Part shown: positions 32,330 through 42,015 of the stretch, one piece after another
Layout of the letters: each line of letters begins with the position of its first letter
Numbering within the stretch: the stretch's first letter is position 1
From: Cervus elaphus
Taxonomy: Eukaryota > Chordata > Mammalia > Artiodactyla > Cervidae
DNA: 64,000 nucleotides
Direction of reading: 5' to 3'
NCBI RefSeq assembly: GCF_910594005.1
Contig: NC_057818.1
Location: 13,080,501 to 13,144,500, forward strand
Translations under genes and position numbers: made by a program
Notes under the pieces: model-generated
Told to the model about the DNA's origin: nothing
Databases searched by the model: none
Seen by the model: the letters and a program-made list of their open reading frames with translations, nothing else

Positions 32330-32830
32330 GGTGTATCCTTGAGGTCTGCCCCGGTTCCTGACTCCTCGGAATTTCCTGAGTGAGAGGAGTATCCTTTGTT
32401 CTAAGGAGGTGACTCTGGGTGGCCTCAGGGACACCTTCAGGGTGGGAGTGGTCCATAGCACCAGGTTGGGAAGCTGGAGCTTTCAAGCGCCCCCTCCACA
32501 CCCTCCAGAGAGTGAGTATTGGTCGGTCGTGGCTCTGTGACGAAGCCTTTGTAAATATCCCTGAACTACGGAGTTCAAGAGGCTCCAGGTTGGTGCACAC
32601 GTCCTGTGCAGGAGGTGGCGTGGTCGCTCCGTGCCACCCTCAGGCCTCGCCTGAGGTCTCTCTTCCATCTGCTGTCCTGAATGGTATCCTTTACGATCAG
32701 CTAGAAAAGTAAAGCGTCTCCTTGAAGTCTGTGAGCCCTTCTGGCAGATGATGGACCCCCAAGCAAGGGTCGTGGGAGCCTCTGATTTATAGCTGGTGGA
32801 GCATGGGTGTGATGGCAGAGGTGTTGTGAG
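32330..32830 (+). repeat. Probable old LTR, family not assigned
   Basis: The 3' half reads gcgtctccttgaagtctgtg agcccttctggcagatgatg, then gggtcgtgggagcctctgat ttatagctggtg, a word order I associate with the 3' part of mammalian ERV-derived LTRs. It is non-coding. The exact family needs a library search. Confidence 0.5.
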
Positions 32831-33088
32831 CAGAGACCATCTCCCTTTAGGAAGTGGGGGCTGTGCACCCTCAGGCAGGGGGCCAGCCAGGTAGCCCCAG
32901 GGAGGCAGGGATCTGCCTGACCTTCGATGGTCAACTTGTCCTCTGACTCTCAGCCGGCCTGGTCCCTGAGACCAGGGTGTCCAGTCCCTGAGGCCGGGGT
33001 TCCCGGCCTCTACAGGGCTGTTGAGGCCGCAGGGACCTGTCACCGATGCCCTCTGCGTCTCCTCATCACTCCCCTCGGCCCTCTGCAG
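32831..33088. other. Unique sequence ending in a pyrimidine-rich stretch
   Basis: The last 45 bases are C/T-rich and end at ccctctgcag, a plausible splice acceptor for the next entry. No repeat recognised. Confidence 0.35.
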
Positions 33089-33169
33089 GACAGCGGCATC
33101 GGCAGTGGGGTCAGGAAGCAGAGGCGGCCCCTCTGCCCAGCCGCAGAGGCTTCCAGCAGGAGAGGAAAG
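33089..33169 (+). CDS. Candidate 81-nt internal exon, unidentified
   Basis: The interval is bounded by a good acceptor (pyrimidine-rich run ending ctctgcag at 33088) and a good donor (gaaag then gtgagcc at 33170). It is exactly 27 codons and open in the frame reading DSGIGSGVRKQRRPLC, so its inclusion would preserve frame. I do not recognise the peptide, and no neighbouring exon could be paired with it. It could be a cassette exon, an lncRNA exon or chance. Confidence 0.2.
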
Positions 33170-33444
33170 GTGAGCCTGGGAGAATGGGCTCAGATCATCC
33201 CGGGAGCCAGTGCCCAGCCTCACAGCGCCCTCGCAGGTAGCCGCCCGCTGTCTGCATGAGGATGGAGGCAGAGGGTAAACGGAGCTAGAGCTGGGAGCAC
33301 GCTTCCCCGGCCGTCTGTCCTCCTGGAGGACCAGGCCCTGCCCACCTCACTGTCCCATTGGTCCTTCTGGCTGTTGTTTCCACAGCCAGTAGCCTCATCC
33401 TCTGGCAGTCTTTTCTCTACTCCATCCAGCTTCTCCACTCCCCG
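33170..33444. other. Unique sequence, nothing recognised
   Basis: No repeat or gene was recognised. Confidence 0.4.
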
Positions 33445-33995
33445 CCATTTATTAAACTCCTACTGTGTGCTTACACTAATGCTCAGCGTCTGGAGGGAGG
33501 ATGTAGGACCTGACCCCTGGTCTCTATGACTCATTCACTCATTCATGCCTCAGATGCCTATCGTTGTCCACAGGGCTCTAGGCAGCGTTAACTAACCTCT
33601 AGGTAACTCAGGGTCTAGTTGAGAGAGAATTTTCTGAGTTATTCCAGTTCTCATAGCATAGTGTTAAGCTAATGAGTTTGGTTGCAAAATGCTCACAGCC
33701 AAGGAGAGAACAGATGTACAAATGACTCAGGTTCATGGTGGGAAATGCCACAAGAGAGCAAAGTATAGGATGCTGTAAGAACAGGCTTTCTAGAGGCCGT
33801 GAATTTGAACTGGGGTTTTGAAGGATGCCTAGGAGTTCGTGAGGCCAAGAACATAGAATGTGGTGTTCGAAACTGTGGAGGAGTGTCTTGTGGAAAAATT
33901 TGAGCAGATCAGGGAATTAGGCAAGGGCAAGAATGAGGGAAGGTTGGGGAGAGGTGAATGACCTCTTGGAGTTGAGGCAGGGGTTGGACCTGAAA
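33445..33995 (-). repeat. L2 LINE 3' region
   Basis: Begins ccatttattaaactcctact gtgtgcttac and continues with gactcattcactcattcatg, agagaattttctgagttatt, tttgaactggggttttgaag gatgcctaggagttcg and gggcaagaatgagggaagg. This follows the antisense L2 3' region. About 550 bp, one of the longest L2 pieces here. Confidence 0.65.
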
Positions 33996-34188
33996 AATGT
34001 GTCATGTTTGCTCAGTGACGGGAGGAAAAGCGAGACTGCTTACTCCAAAAGCCTCCCAGGGGCTGGATTTGCTGTGATGGCAAATCAGCAGTTCTGTATG
34101 CTTTCATTTTTTCATTCTTACCTTTTTTTTGATACTGATTCCTTTTGCTATGGTACAAAATACCACATGGAAATATGACTGTAGTACG

Positions 34189-34362
34189 GCTGTCCAGTAG
34201 AACTTTTGATGATGGAAAATGTTTTGCATCTGTGGTGTCCTGTCCTAGCTACACATGGCTCTTGAGGCCGAGGAATGGAATTTCAAATTTTATTTAATGT
34301 CAGTCAGCTTGAATTTGAATTCCAGTCACTGCCTGTGGCTAGGGGGTGTTATACTGGACAGC
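34189..34362. mobile_element. Short element with 11-bp terminal inverted repeats
   Basis: The ends are gctgtccagta (34189-34199) and tactggacagc (34352-34362), an exact inverted pair about 150 bp apart. The interior has ctacacatggctcttgaggc and cactgcctgtggctaggggg. This is the layout of a common mammalian non-autonomous DNA transposon. The family name was not assigned and no clear target duplication was found. Confidence 0.7.
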
Positions 34363-34780
34363 AGAGCCCTGGAGGGAAAGTGAAGCCACCTTCCTGTCCC
34401 CAGCTACCCCATTCTCCGTCTCGATGAGCTTTGGAGCAGGGCTGATGGATTGTTCTGAATGACAATCCTGCAGGAAGGAGCTTGAGGTGTTCCCCACGCT
34501 GCTCTTGCTTCTCAGTAGGTGCTGTGGGCTTATCCCAGCCGCCAAAGACGCCTGCCAGGGAGCCAGGTGGCTTGTGTCTCAGGCACCCGTCTGGCCTCCG
34601 CAGGTGCTCAGAACAGGCTGCAGAAGCCCCTGGGGAAGAGACGCGGCTGACACATCCCCTCTGCGGGAGCAGGTGCAGCCCACAGACCCAGGCACGTGGG
34701 TCCATCGCCCTGCCGTGAGCCTGGCCTCCCTGGTTCAGTTATTGACCAGCCAAGGGCCCCCTTTAGAAAAGAATTGGGGG
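34363..34780. other. Unique sequence, nothing recognised
   Basis: No repeat or gene was recognised. Confidence 0.4.
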
Positions 34781-34838
34781 AGTTCCCTGGCGGGCTGTTG
34801 TTAGAACTCGACACTTTCACTGCCAGGAGAAGGCTGTG
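34781..34838 (+). mobile_element. CHR-type SINE, 5' fragment
   Basis: Reads gggagttccctggcgggctg ttgttagaactcgacacttt cactgcc. This is a truncated tRNA-like head. Confidence 0.7.
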
Positions 34839-34841
34839 TGT

Positions 34842-35045
34842 GACGGGAGAAGATTGATTGGTGCAGCCAGAAGCCAAGGGTGCCCAGAGCCCCCAGGAGC
34901 TGGAAGAGGCATGAGGGAAGCTCCCAAGGCCCTGCCCGAACCCTCGGTTTCAGACCTCTGGCCTCCAGAACGTGAAAGAATGCGTTTCTGTTGTTTGAGG
35001 CCCCGCCTGTGGCCCAGGCAGCACACAGCGGATGTGGGGCGCGCC
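34842..35045 (+). repeat. MLT1-type MaLR LTR, 3' half
   Basis: Contains gccagaagccaagggtgccc, aggagctggaagaggcatga, ttcagacctctggcctccag aacgtgaaagaatgcgtttc tgttgtttgagg. The 5' half is missing, replaced by the CHR fragment. Confidence 0.82.
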
Positions 35046-35210
35046 GCTGGCCTTGGCCTGCGGGCCGTAGCCTGATGTCACTGTGCTGGGCGGCCAGCTA
35101 TGCCACTGGCTCGGCGTGAACGCCCCCCCAGGCTGGGGCTTCCAGAGACACCTGGTACCGTCTGTCTCAGCTGCAGGAGACCAACACGGCTGCCGTCCTC
35201 GTCCACTCAG
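35046..35210. other. Unique sequence, nothing recognised
   Basis: No repeat or gene was recognised. Confidence 0.4.
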
Positions 35211-35422
35211 GGTGCGTGCTCAGTCGCTCAGTCCGACTGCTTGCCACCCTGTGGACCGTAGCCCACCAGGCTCCTCTGTCCATGGGGTTCTCCAGGCAAG
35301 AATACTGGAGCACTTGGCTATTCCCTTCTCCTGGGGATCTTCCCGACCCAGGGATGGAACCCGCGTCTCCTACGTCTCCTGCATGGCAGGCAGGTTCCTT
35401 ACCACTGCACCACCTGGGGTAG
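35211..35422 (-). mobile_element. Bov-tA SINE
   Basis: Reads gtgctcagtcgctcagtccg, then tccatggggttctccaggca agaatactgg, then gggatcttcccgacccaggg, then ttaccactgcaccacctggg. Complement of a full-length Bov-tA. Confidence 0.94.
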
Positions 35423-35479
35423 GGAGCCTCTAATGGAAGAGGGGGGTTACCTGAGACCCAGGAGACCCATCTGTCTGAG

Positions 35480-35545
35480 AGTCTGCTCACTGATTTGTAC
35501 CCGTGGACCTCAGTTCCCTCATCTGAAAAGGGGCCACAGGGTGGG
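35480..35545 (+). repeat. MIR-like fragment
   Basis: Contains ggacctcagttccctcatct gaaaaggggccac. Short sense MIR core. Confidence 0.5.
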
Positions 35546-35894
35546 GCAGGTGGTGTCTGCAGAGCATCCATCCCAGCAGTGTCCTCGGAGGCCCAGATTA
35601 TGAACTTGACCTTCCAGGTTCAGGTCCAGCCCCCTGAGATGTCCGGAGGCAGGAGTCGCTGACAAGAGGCAAGTGGGCTAGGAGATGGCTCTCAAGGCTG
35701 TTGCCATGGCAATGCCAGCCCACTCCCAGGCCTGCCCCCCTCGCCCTCCAGCCCTCGCTGCCCTCTTGAAGGTGCCAGCCCAGCCCCGTTGGCCACAGGG
35801 GGCACCCTGAGCAGAGGTGGCCACACGCTATCAGGTGCTGGGGTGCCCGACCTCGATCCCAGGGCCGGGTGGCAGCATTGCTGACACCCCAGCT
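35546..35894. other. GC-rich sequence, nothing recognised
   Basis: No repeat or gene was recognised. Confidence 0.4.
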
Positions 35895-36135
35895 GTAGCT
35901 CAGAGCACTGTATCCATCAATATAAGAGGAGGCTCAGTGCAGTAATAGCGTGGGGCCTGCCGGGCAATTGATTTAAATCATTTTATAGAGAACCTATGTA
36001 AAATAAAAAGCCTTTAATCACATTTGTATCCATTTCCAGGCTCAGTAAATCAATTTGAATTGAGCTGGGTGCCACGGTTACAGCTGATTAGCGTGTGTAT
36101 ATATGGTCAAATTAATGCCGGCCAAGTCTGCCGGA
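35895..36135. promoter_or_regulatory. Strongly AT-rich island, candidate conserved enhancer
   Basis: Within 240 bp there are ccatcaatataagagg, gggcaattgatttaaatcat tttatag, aaaataaaaagcctttaatc acattt, gtaaatcaatttgaattgag, cagctgattagcg and ggtcaaattaatgccgg. The flanks are strongly GC-rich. No repeat match was recognised. The density of ATTA/TAAT cores with an E-box-type CAGCTG is typical of developmental enhancers. Function is inferred. Confidence 0.52.
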
Positions 36136-37487
36136 TAGTGCAGGGCCGTCAGCCCCTGCCTGGGCCTGCCCGCTCTCGCGGGGGCGGGGGGCCGCCGGGC
36201 GGGCGTCTCTTCCCCTCCCTCCGGCCACCTGGTCCCCCAGCTCAGCTTCCAGTGGGTCCTCTGGGTGCCACGTGCCGCCCCCAGCCCATGAGCAGCATCT
36301 GCACAGCCCTGCCCAAGCTGTGCCTCGGGTAGGCTGCCCCCCACCCCCACCCCCGTTCACACGGGCAGCAGGTGCTGATTGAGCCCTCCTCTGGGTGCAC
36401 CCCTGGGCCCAGGAGAAGGGACCCGGGATCCATCTGCTCCTTGCCCGGTATATGTGGCACACCTGGGACACACCAGGGCCGCACCAATAGCAGGCCGTGC
36501 CTGCAGAGACAGATGATGACCCCGGTACATCCACGCGGGAGCGGGGGTGGGGGAGACACAGGTGCTCCAGGGAGGAGCGAGTGGATGGGGAGGGTGGTGT
36601 CTGAGGGAGGCCCCAGGCAGAGGGAGCAGGCAGAGTGAGGCTGGGGAGGGCTTCGAGGCGGGCTCGGGCCGGGCCGCAGGTGCCTGGGCACCCTTGGAGA
36701 GTTGGGCAGGGGCAGGCATGCCCCCCTCAGCTGTGGTGCTTGGGGTGGGGATCGGAAGCAGGGGGGCCTAGCAAGGGAGGAGAGGAGAGAAAGGCCAAGG
36801 GGGTCCCCTCCTCCTAGGATGGGGTGAGCTGAGCAGGGCCAGAGAATTGGGAATGAGGGGCACACTGGGCCCAGTGCCGCTCACTTGGGGCACAGTCCCC
36901 GGCCGTGTCTAACAGCTTGGTGGTGGCCATGGCCGTGGCCCGTGTATACAGGAGGGGCCTTCTGCCTCCCGTGTCCTGGACCCCCCATGGGTTGCGGGTC
37001 AGCTCAGGGTTCCCCGGGGCGTCTGGGGCATCTTTCTGCTTGCCCGGCGCCCCTGTCACATGGAGAGCTGACCACTGGGTGGCAGCCAGGCCCAGAGAGA
37101 GCTGGCTACCTCTGACCTTGAGGGCCGCGCCCGCCCCGCGGAGCCTGCCGGTGCCAGGTGGGTGTCACCAGAGCGCCGGTTGCCTTGCTCCTGCTCCTCA
37201 AACGTAGCTTCTCGCTGGGGATGCCAGGATCTTTGTGTTTGATCCAAAAATAAGCTGCTGCTGCCCAGATGTTCTTGTGAAGGGATCTCCTCTGTCCGGC
37301 CCTGGAGGGTCCCCCATCCCATCCCACGAACTCAGTGGATGCCTGCCGTTCAGGTTCTGTGTCTCAGGTGGAGCCTCGCCCATCTCACCTCCCTGGTGTT
37401 TTCCAAGAGTTCCCACAACAGCAGCGTCATCAGTAATGGCTTACCCTGTCCTTAGGAAACTCCACCCCTGTTCTCAGGGCCCCAGCC
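36136..37487. other. GC-rich sequence, CpG-rich at the start; nothing recognised
   Basis: CpG-rich at 36165-36215 (ggccgtcagc, ctctcgcgggggcggggg). Open frames of up to 207 codons lie on the minus strand, without domains. No repeat recognised. Confidence 0.38.
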
Positions 37488-37682
37488 CTATTAACTCATT
37501 TAGTACACTCAAAAAGTGCGTGAGGCAGGTATTTTTATATCCTGTTTATAAAACGGAGGCCCAGAGACGTTCGGTAACTTGCTTGAGGTTGCCCAGCTTG
37601 GAAGTGGCAGGGCCAGGATTTGGGCTCAGGTGGTTTCCAGGTACCAAGCCCTTAACTGCTGCGTCCACTGCTTCCCAGAGGT
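37488..37682 (-). repeat. MIR SINE, well preserved
   Basis: Reads tattaactcatttagtacac, then ggcaggtatttttatatcct, then cggaggcccagagacgttcg gtaacttgcttgaggttgcc cagc, then gtggcagggccaggatttgg gctcagg, then ccaagcccttaactgctgcg. Near full-length antisense MIR. Confidence 0.9.
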
Positions 37683-37784
37683 GATGCTCACTTGAGCTTC
37701 TCCTTGGAGGGCTCTGTCCCAGGGCAGCAGTGACATAGGACCTGAGGGTGCCTGTCCTGACGCCTGACTCAGGTCACACTGGTG

Positions 37785-38080
37785 CCTCCTCCAGGCTACG
37801 TGCTGGGATCAGGAGACACAGCGAGGATCCAGGTAGACACCTGCGTGCGCGTGTGCTGGAAGGAGGGGCCGTGGGTCTGACAACAAACACACGGGTGATG
37901 GGGCGGTGAGGGGGTGTCAGCGCAGTGGTGACACACAGTAAGAAGGCAAATGCAGCCAGGACAGAGGATAGAGAGCCGGGGCTGATGTCAGCAGGGCGGG
38001 CAGGCGAGGGACTGAAGGAGATCAGGAGTGGCCGTGACCTTGAGCAGAGGCCAGCAGGGAGTCAGTGAGCGGGCCTGTGA
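37785..38080 (-). repeat. L2 LINE fragment
   Basis: Motif order gtgctgggatcaggagacac agcg, tctgacaacaaacacacggg, gcaaatgcagccaggacaga gg, gggactgaaggagatcagga, gaccttgagcagaggccag. Consistent with antisense L2. Confidence 0.55.
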
Positions 38081-38189
38081 TACCCACCCGGGGAGGGTGC
38101 CCCAGTGAGCTGGGGCGGCGTGTGCCAAGGTCTCTGGGCAAGCCCTTCCCTCAGCGCCTTCCCAGTAAACCTGGTTTCACATTTCAAAC

Positions 38190-38720
38190 TTTTAGTTTCC
38201 TAGGGTGCCGGAGCAAATTACGTCAAACTAGGTGTCTTAAGAGGGCTTCCCAGGTGGCCCTCGTGGTAAAGAATCCGCCTGCAATGCAGGTGTGACATGA
38301 TCCCTGGGTCAGGAAGGTCCCCTGGAGGAGGGCATGGCAGCCCACTCCAGTATTCTTGCCTGGAGAGTCCCATGGACAGAGGAACCGAGGAGCCTGGTGG
38401 GCTACAGTCCATGGGGTTGGACAGAGTCAGACACGACGGAAGGGACTGAGCACACACAAGTGTCTTAAAACAGCAGAAGTCTTGTTCTGTCTCAGTTCTG
38501 GAGGCCAGAAGTTTGAGATCAAGGTGACGGCCTGGCCGTGCTCCGCCAAAGACTCTAGGGGCGGGTCCTTGCCCGCCTCTCCCAGCTTCTCGGTGTCTCT
38601 CGGGTATCGACACATCCCTCCTTGTCTCTGCTGTCACACGGCCATCTTCTTACCAGGACACCAGGCATGTTGGATCTGGGGCCTACCCCATCCAGGATGA
38701 CCTCATCCTAACTAATGACG
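38190..38720 (-). repeat. MaLR LTR, left part, split by a Bov-tA
   Basis: Left piece 38190-38240 (ttagtttcctagggtgccgg agcaaattacg). Right piece 38469-38720 (acagcagaagtcttgttctg, cagttctggaggccagaagt ttgagatcaaggtgacgg, gctgtcacacggccatcttc, ccatccaggatgacctcatc ctaac). The two pieces are continuous when the Bov-tA is removed. The LTR resumes again after the BovB. Confidence 0.85.
38232..38468 (+). mobile_element. Bov-tA SINE with 9-bp target duplication
   Basis: The element body at 38241-38459 reads gagggcttcccaggtggccc tcgtggtaaagaatccgcct gcaatgcagg, then cactccagtattcttgcctg, then gacacgacggaagggactga. It is flanked by the direct repeat gtgtcttaa at 38232-38240 and 38460-38468, a target-site duplication from LINE-driven insertion into the MaLR LTR. 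Confidence 0.95.
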
Positions 38721-40031
38721 TCTTTCCAATCCCAAAGAAAGGCAATGCCAAAGATTGCTCAGACTACCACACAACTGCACTCATCTCACACGCTAGTAAA
38801 GTAATGCTTAAAATTCTCCAAGCCAGGCTTTAGCAATACATGAACTGTGAGCTTTCAGATGTTCAAGCTGGTTTTAGAAAAGGCAGAGGGACCAGAGATA
38901 AAATTGCCAACATCCACTGGATCATCGAAAAATCAAGAGAGCTCCAGAAAGACATCTATTTCTGCTTTATTGACTATGCCAAAGCCTTTGACTGTGTGGA
39001 TCACAACAAGCTCTGGAAAATTCCTCAAGAGATGGGCATACCAGACCACCTGACCTGCCTCTTGAGAAACCTGTATGCAGGTTAGGAAGCAACAGTTAGA
39101 ACTGGATGTGGAACAGCAGACTGGTTCCAAATGGGAAAAGGAGGATGTCAAGGCTGTATATTGTCACCCTGCTTATTTAACGTATATGCAGAGTACATCA
39201 TGAGAAACGCTGGGCTGGAGGAAGCACAAGCTGGAATCAAGATTGCCGGGAGAAATATCAATAACCTCAGATATGCAGATGACACCACCCTTATGGCAGA
39301 AAGTGAAGAGGAACTAAAAAGCCTCTTGATGAAAGTGAAAGAGGAGAGTGAAAAAGTTCATTTAAAGCTCAACATTCAGAAAACTAAGATCATGGCATCT
39401 GGTCCCATCACTTCATGGCAGATAGATGGGGAAACAGTGGCTAACTTTATTTTTCTGGGCTCCAAAATCACTGCAGATGGTGTTTGCAACAATGAAATTA
39501 AAATACCCTTACTCCTTGGAAGGAAAGTTATGACCAACCTAGACAGCATATTAAAAAGCAGAGACATTACTTTGCCAACAAAGGTCCATCTAGTCAAGGC
39601 TATGGTTTTTCCAGTGGTCATGTATGGATGTGAGAGTTGGACTATAAAGAAAGCTGAGTGCCGTAGAATTGATTCTTTTGAACTGTGGTGTTGGAGAAGA
39701 CTCTTGAGAGTCCCTTAGACTGCAAGGAGATCCAACCAGTCCATCCTAAAGGAGATCAGTCCTGGGTGTTCATTGGAAGGACTGATGTTGAAGCTGAAAC
39801 TCCGATACTTTGGCCATCTGATGCGAAGAGCTGACTCATTGGATAAGACCGTGATGCTGGGGAAAGATTGAGGGCAGGAGAAGGGGATGACAGAGGATGA
39901 GATGGTTGAATGTCATCATCGACTCAATGGACATGGGTTTGGGTGGACTTCGGGAGTTGGTGATGGACAGGGAGGCCTGGCGTGCTGCAGTTCATGGGGT
40001 CACAAAGAGTCGGACGTGACTGAACTGAAAT
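38721..40031 (+). mobile_element. BovB LINE, 5'-truncated, with decayed reverse transcriptase
   Basis: The frame runs from NAKDCSDYHTTALISHASKV through LQARL, then FRKGRGTRDKIANIHW, FCFIDYAKAFDCVDHNKLW, GCILSPCLFNVYAEYIM, NINNLRYADDTTLMAESEEE and FPVVMYGCESWTIKKAECRR. The catalytic YADD lies at 39272-39283. In-frame TAG stops at 38831, 39083 and 39716 break the frame. The endonuclease domain is absent. The 3' end terminates in degenerate ACTGA-like units. Inactive. Confidence 0.96.
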
Positions 40032-40118
40032 GAAGACCCTGTTTCCAAGTAGGGTCACATCCTGAGGTTCTGGGTGGCCATGAATTTGCAGGGGACACCC
40101 TTCGCCCCAGCTACAGAC
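40032..40118 (-). repeat. MaLR LTR, final part beyond the BovB
   Basis: Reads agaccctgtttccaagtagg gtcacatcctgaggttctgg gtggccatgaatttgcaggg gacacc. It continues the LTR interrupted at about 38720, which shows that the BovB inserted into it. Confidence 0.82.
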
Positions 40119-40564
40119 TCGGATTGCTGGAACGAGCTTTGGGGCTTACCAGGCAAGATCCTGACATCCGATGTGCCCAGGAGCCCTGTGCCTCAGGGGC
40201 AACCCTGCCCGCAGTGAGGAGGTGGCTGGTGGGTGGGCCCCGGGCCCAGTCCATTGTGCTGCCTGAAAACAGGGCTGGACAGCAGGGCGGTGACCGCAGG
40301 GTGAGTGGGCACAACCTTGACCTGGCCTGGCTCCCAAAGTTTCTAGGTCAGGCCAGCAGCCCTCCCCTGGCTGCGAGCATGCCAGGCTCTTTCCAGCACT
40401 GCATTATTTAGAACGAGGCCAGTGCTGGTGTTCTGTGGCCCTATTGGGGAGAGGAGGGAAAGCCTGGAATGGCAGTGGCCCATCCCCCAGAGCTCTTGGG
40501 GGATCCTCTCCCACATGTCCCGAGGCAGGGGAATTCCATCAGGAGAGGAAGGGCCTTGGACCTG
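40119..40564. other. GC-rich sequence, nothing recognised
   Basis: No repeat or gene was recognised. Confidence 0.4.
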
Positions 40565-40710
40565 GAGCCCAGGCCCCCGGGCAAGTTGCTCAGACCCTTG
40601 GGGCTTCTGGGCCCTTTGCTCTCAGACAAGGGCTGACAAAAGACGTCCCGGTCTCCCTGGGTTTTGAGACTCAAATGAGAATGTGCTTTGAAATCTGTAA
40701 ACTGGTGAGG
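40565..40710 (+). repeat. MIR SINE, diverged
   Basis: Contains gggcaagttgctcagaccct tgg and gagactcaaatgagaatgtg ctttgaaatctgtaaactgg. Sense MIR. Confidence 0.6.
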
Positions 40711-40802
40711 GATGTTAAGACCTCATCATAGCCTCTGGGAGGCTGGGAGAAGAAGAGAAGCTGAGTCTATGACCCCGGGGGACGGCTGGCCCCACTGGAA
40801 AG

Positions 40803-40900
40803 GACATTGGAGCCAGGAGACCTGGGGTAATTCGTCCAACGTCCCTGAGTCTGTGATTCCTCATTTGTCAGAAGCCACGGCCAGCACCTGCCTCCGAGCA
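40803..40900 (+). repeat. MIR SINE fragment
   Basis: Contains attggagccaggagacctgg, gtaattcgtccaacgtccct gagtctgtgattcctcattt gtc. Sense MIR. Confidence 0.65.
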
Positions 40901-41451
40901 TCAGCAGGCGGCCCCAGCGAATCGATCGTTCTCGAGGCCAGAATTGGCTCCCCCGGCGCACGGTGGGGCCAGATGCTTGTACGTGTGGGGGAGTCGGGGC
41001 ACTGCCCGGGGCAGGGGTCTCCTGCTTCATTTCCCTGGGGGCCGGGCCCGCGGTGGCAGTGACTTGACCCCGCTCCCCAGAGGTGAAAGGTCCCCACTTT
41101 GCAGCCGGCGGTAATTCCCAGAACCATCCATCTCCCGGCGCCCTGAGCCTCCGGGTGCCATTGTCGTCGAGATGAGCGATGGGCGTCTCTCTTGCGGCCC
41201 GGGGACGGAGGTGGGAGGAATTGCTACAACAGGTCTAAGCCGCGTGACTGATGGTGTTTGCATCACTGCCGCCTGGGTGCCGCCAGGACCGACAGTTCCA
41301 GGGCCGAGACTTCATGGACAGCAGGAGAAGGAAAACCGCGTGAAGCTTCCAAAGAGGGAAGGGTCGTGGCTCCCGAGAGGCCACTGAAGGGCATGCCCGG
41401 GAGGCAGTGGGGACGGGAAGGCCGGGCCCTGGGGTGTGTCTGTGTCTTCAG
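40901..41451. other. CpG-containing unique sequence, nothing recognised
   Basis: Several CpGs are present (cgaatcgatcgttctcgagg near 40918). No repeat or gene recognised. Confidence 0.38.
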
Positions 41452-41635
41452 CCAGGCCAGCCCCACAGCTGATGAAGGGCTGGCGATTTTTGCCGGTCGA
41501 AGGCAGAAATGGAATTGGGGAGAAATTGACTCATTTGAGGTTGGGAGCTGGAACCATGCTGTCAGTAGCAAATAGCAGCAGCAAGACTGAAAGATTCAAA
41601 GCCTGTAATTCCAGGGCAGGTTCCCTGGAGTGCAG
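41452..41635 (+). other. Candidate 184-nt exon or conserved element
   Basis: Bounded by ctgtgtcttcag (AG at 41450-41451) and tgcag then gtgaggc (GT at 41636). The interior is less GC-rich than its flanks (gctggcgatttttgccggtc, gaaattgactcatttgaggt, gtcagtagcaaatagcagca, caaagcctgtaattccagg) and matches no repeat I know. One plus frame is open throughout, but 184 nt is not a whole number of codons. Equally compatible with an enhancer or lncRNA exon. Confidence 0.25.
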
Positions 41636-41929
41636 GTGAGGCTGGCTACAGGAGAGGGCAGGGCCGGGAGAGGGCCGGGCCGGAGTGCAGAGGGGCTTCG
41701 CCGAGTGTCTCTGCCCAGCCCCGCCTCCCCCACCACTGGCTGTCCCCGGAGGCCCTCCAGTGGGGTGTTTCATGGCCCCCTTTGTGTCTGCACTTTCTAG
41801 CCCCACTGAGCTGTCACTTAGCACTGCTCCTTGAGGACCTGTGTGCTCTGCTGAGCTTGGGTCGGGTCTTAACCCCCTTCCTCCTCGACACTGGCAGCGG
41901 GGACTTGGGGTCCCCACACGTGTGTGTCA
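41636..41929. other. GC-rich sequence, nothing recognised
   Basis: No repeat or gene was recognised. Confidence 0.4.
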
Positions 41930-42015
41930 GAAGCCATGTGCCCTGAGTCAGAGGCTGCCACCTTGGGGCCTTGGTTTCTTCCTCTGTAAAGTGGGGCTGT
42001 GGATCTAGCCGTAGG
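41930..42015 (+). repeat. MIR SINE fragment
   Basis: Contains cttggggccttggtttcttc ctctgtaaagtggggctgtg. Sense MIR core. Confidence 0.72.

Noticed and set aside
38190..40118. Possible endogenous retrovirus with pol gene
   Set aside because: The reverse transcriptase is of LINE (BovB/RTE) type, and the flanking LTR pieces are parts of one old MaLR LTR that the LINE inserted into. No gag, protease, integrase or envelope is present.
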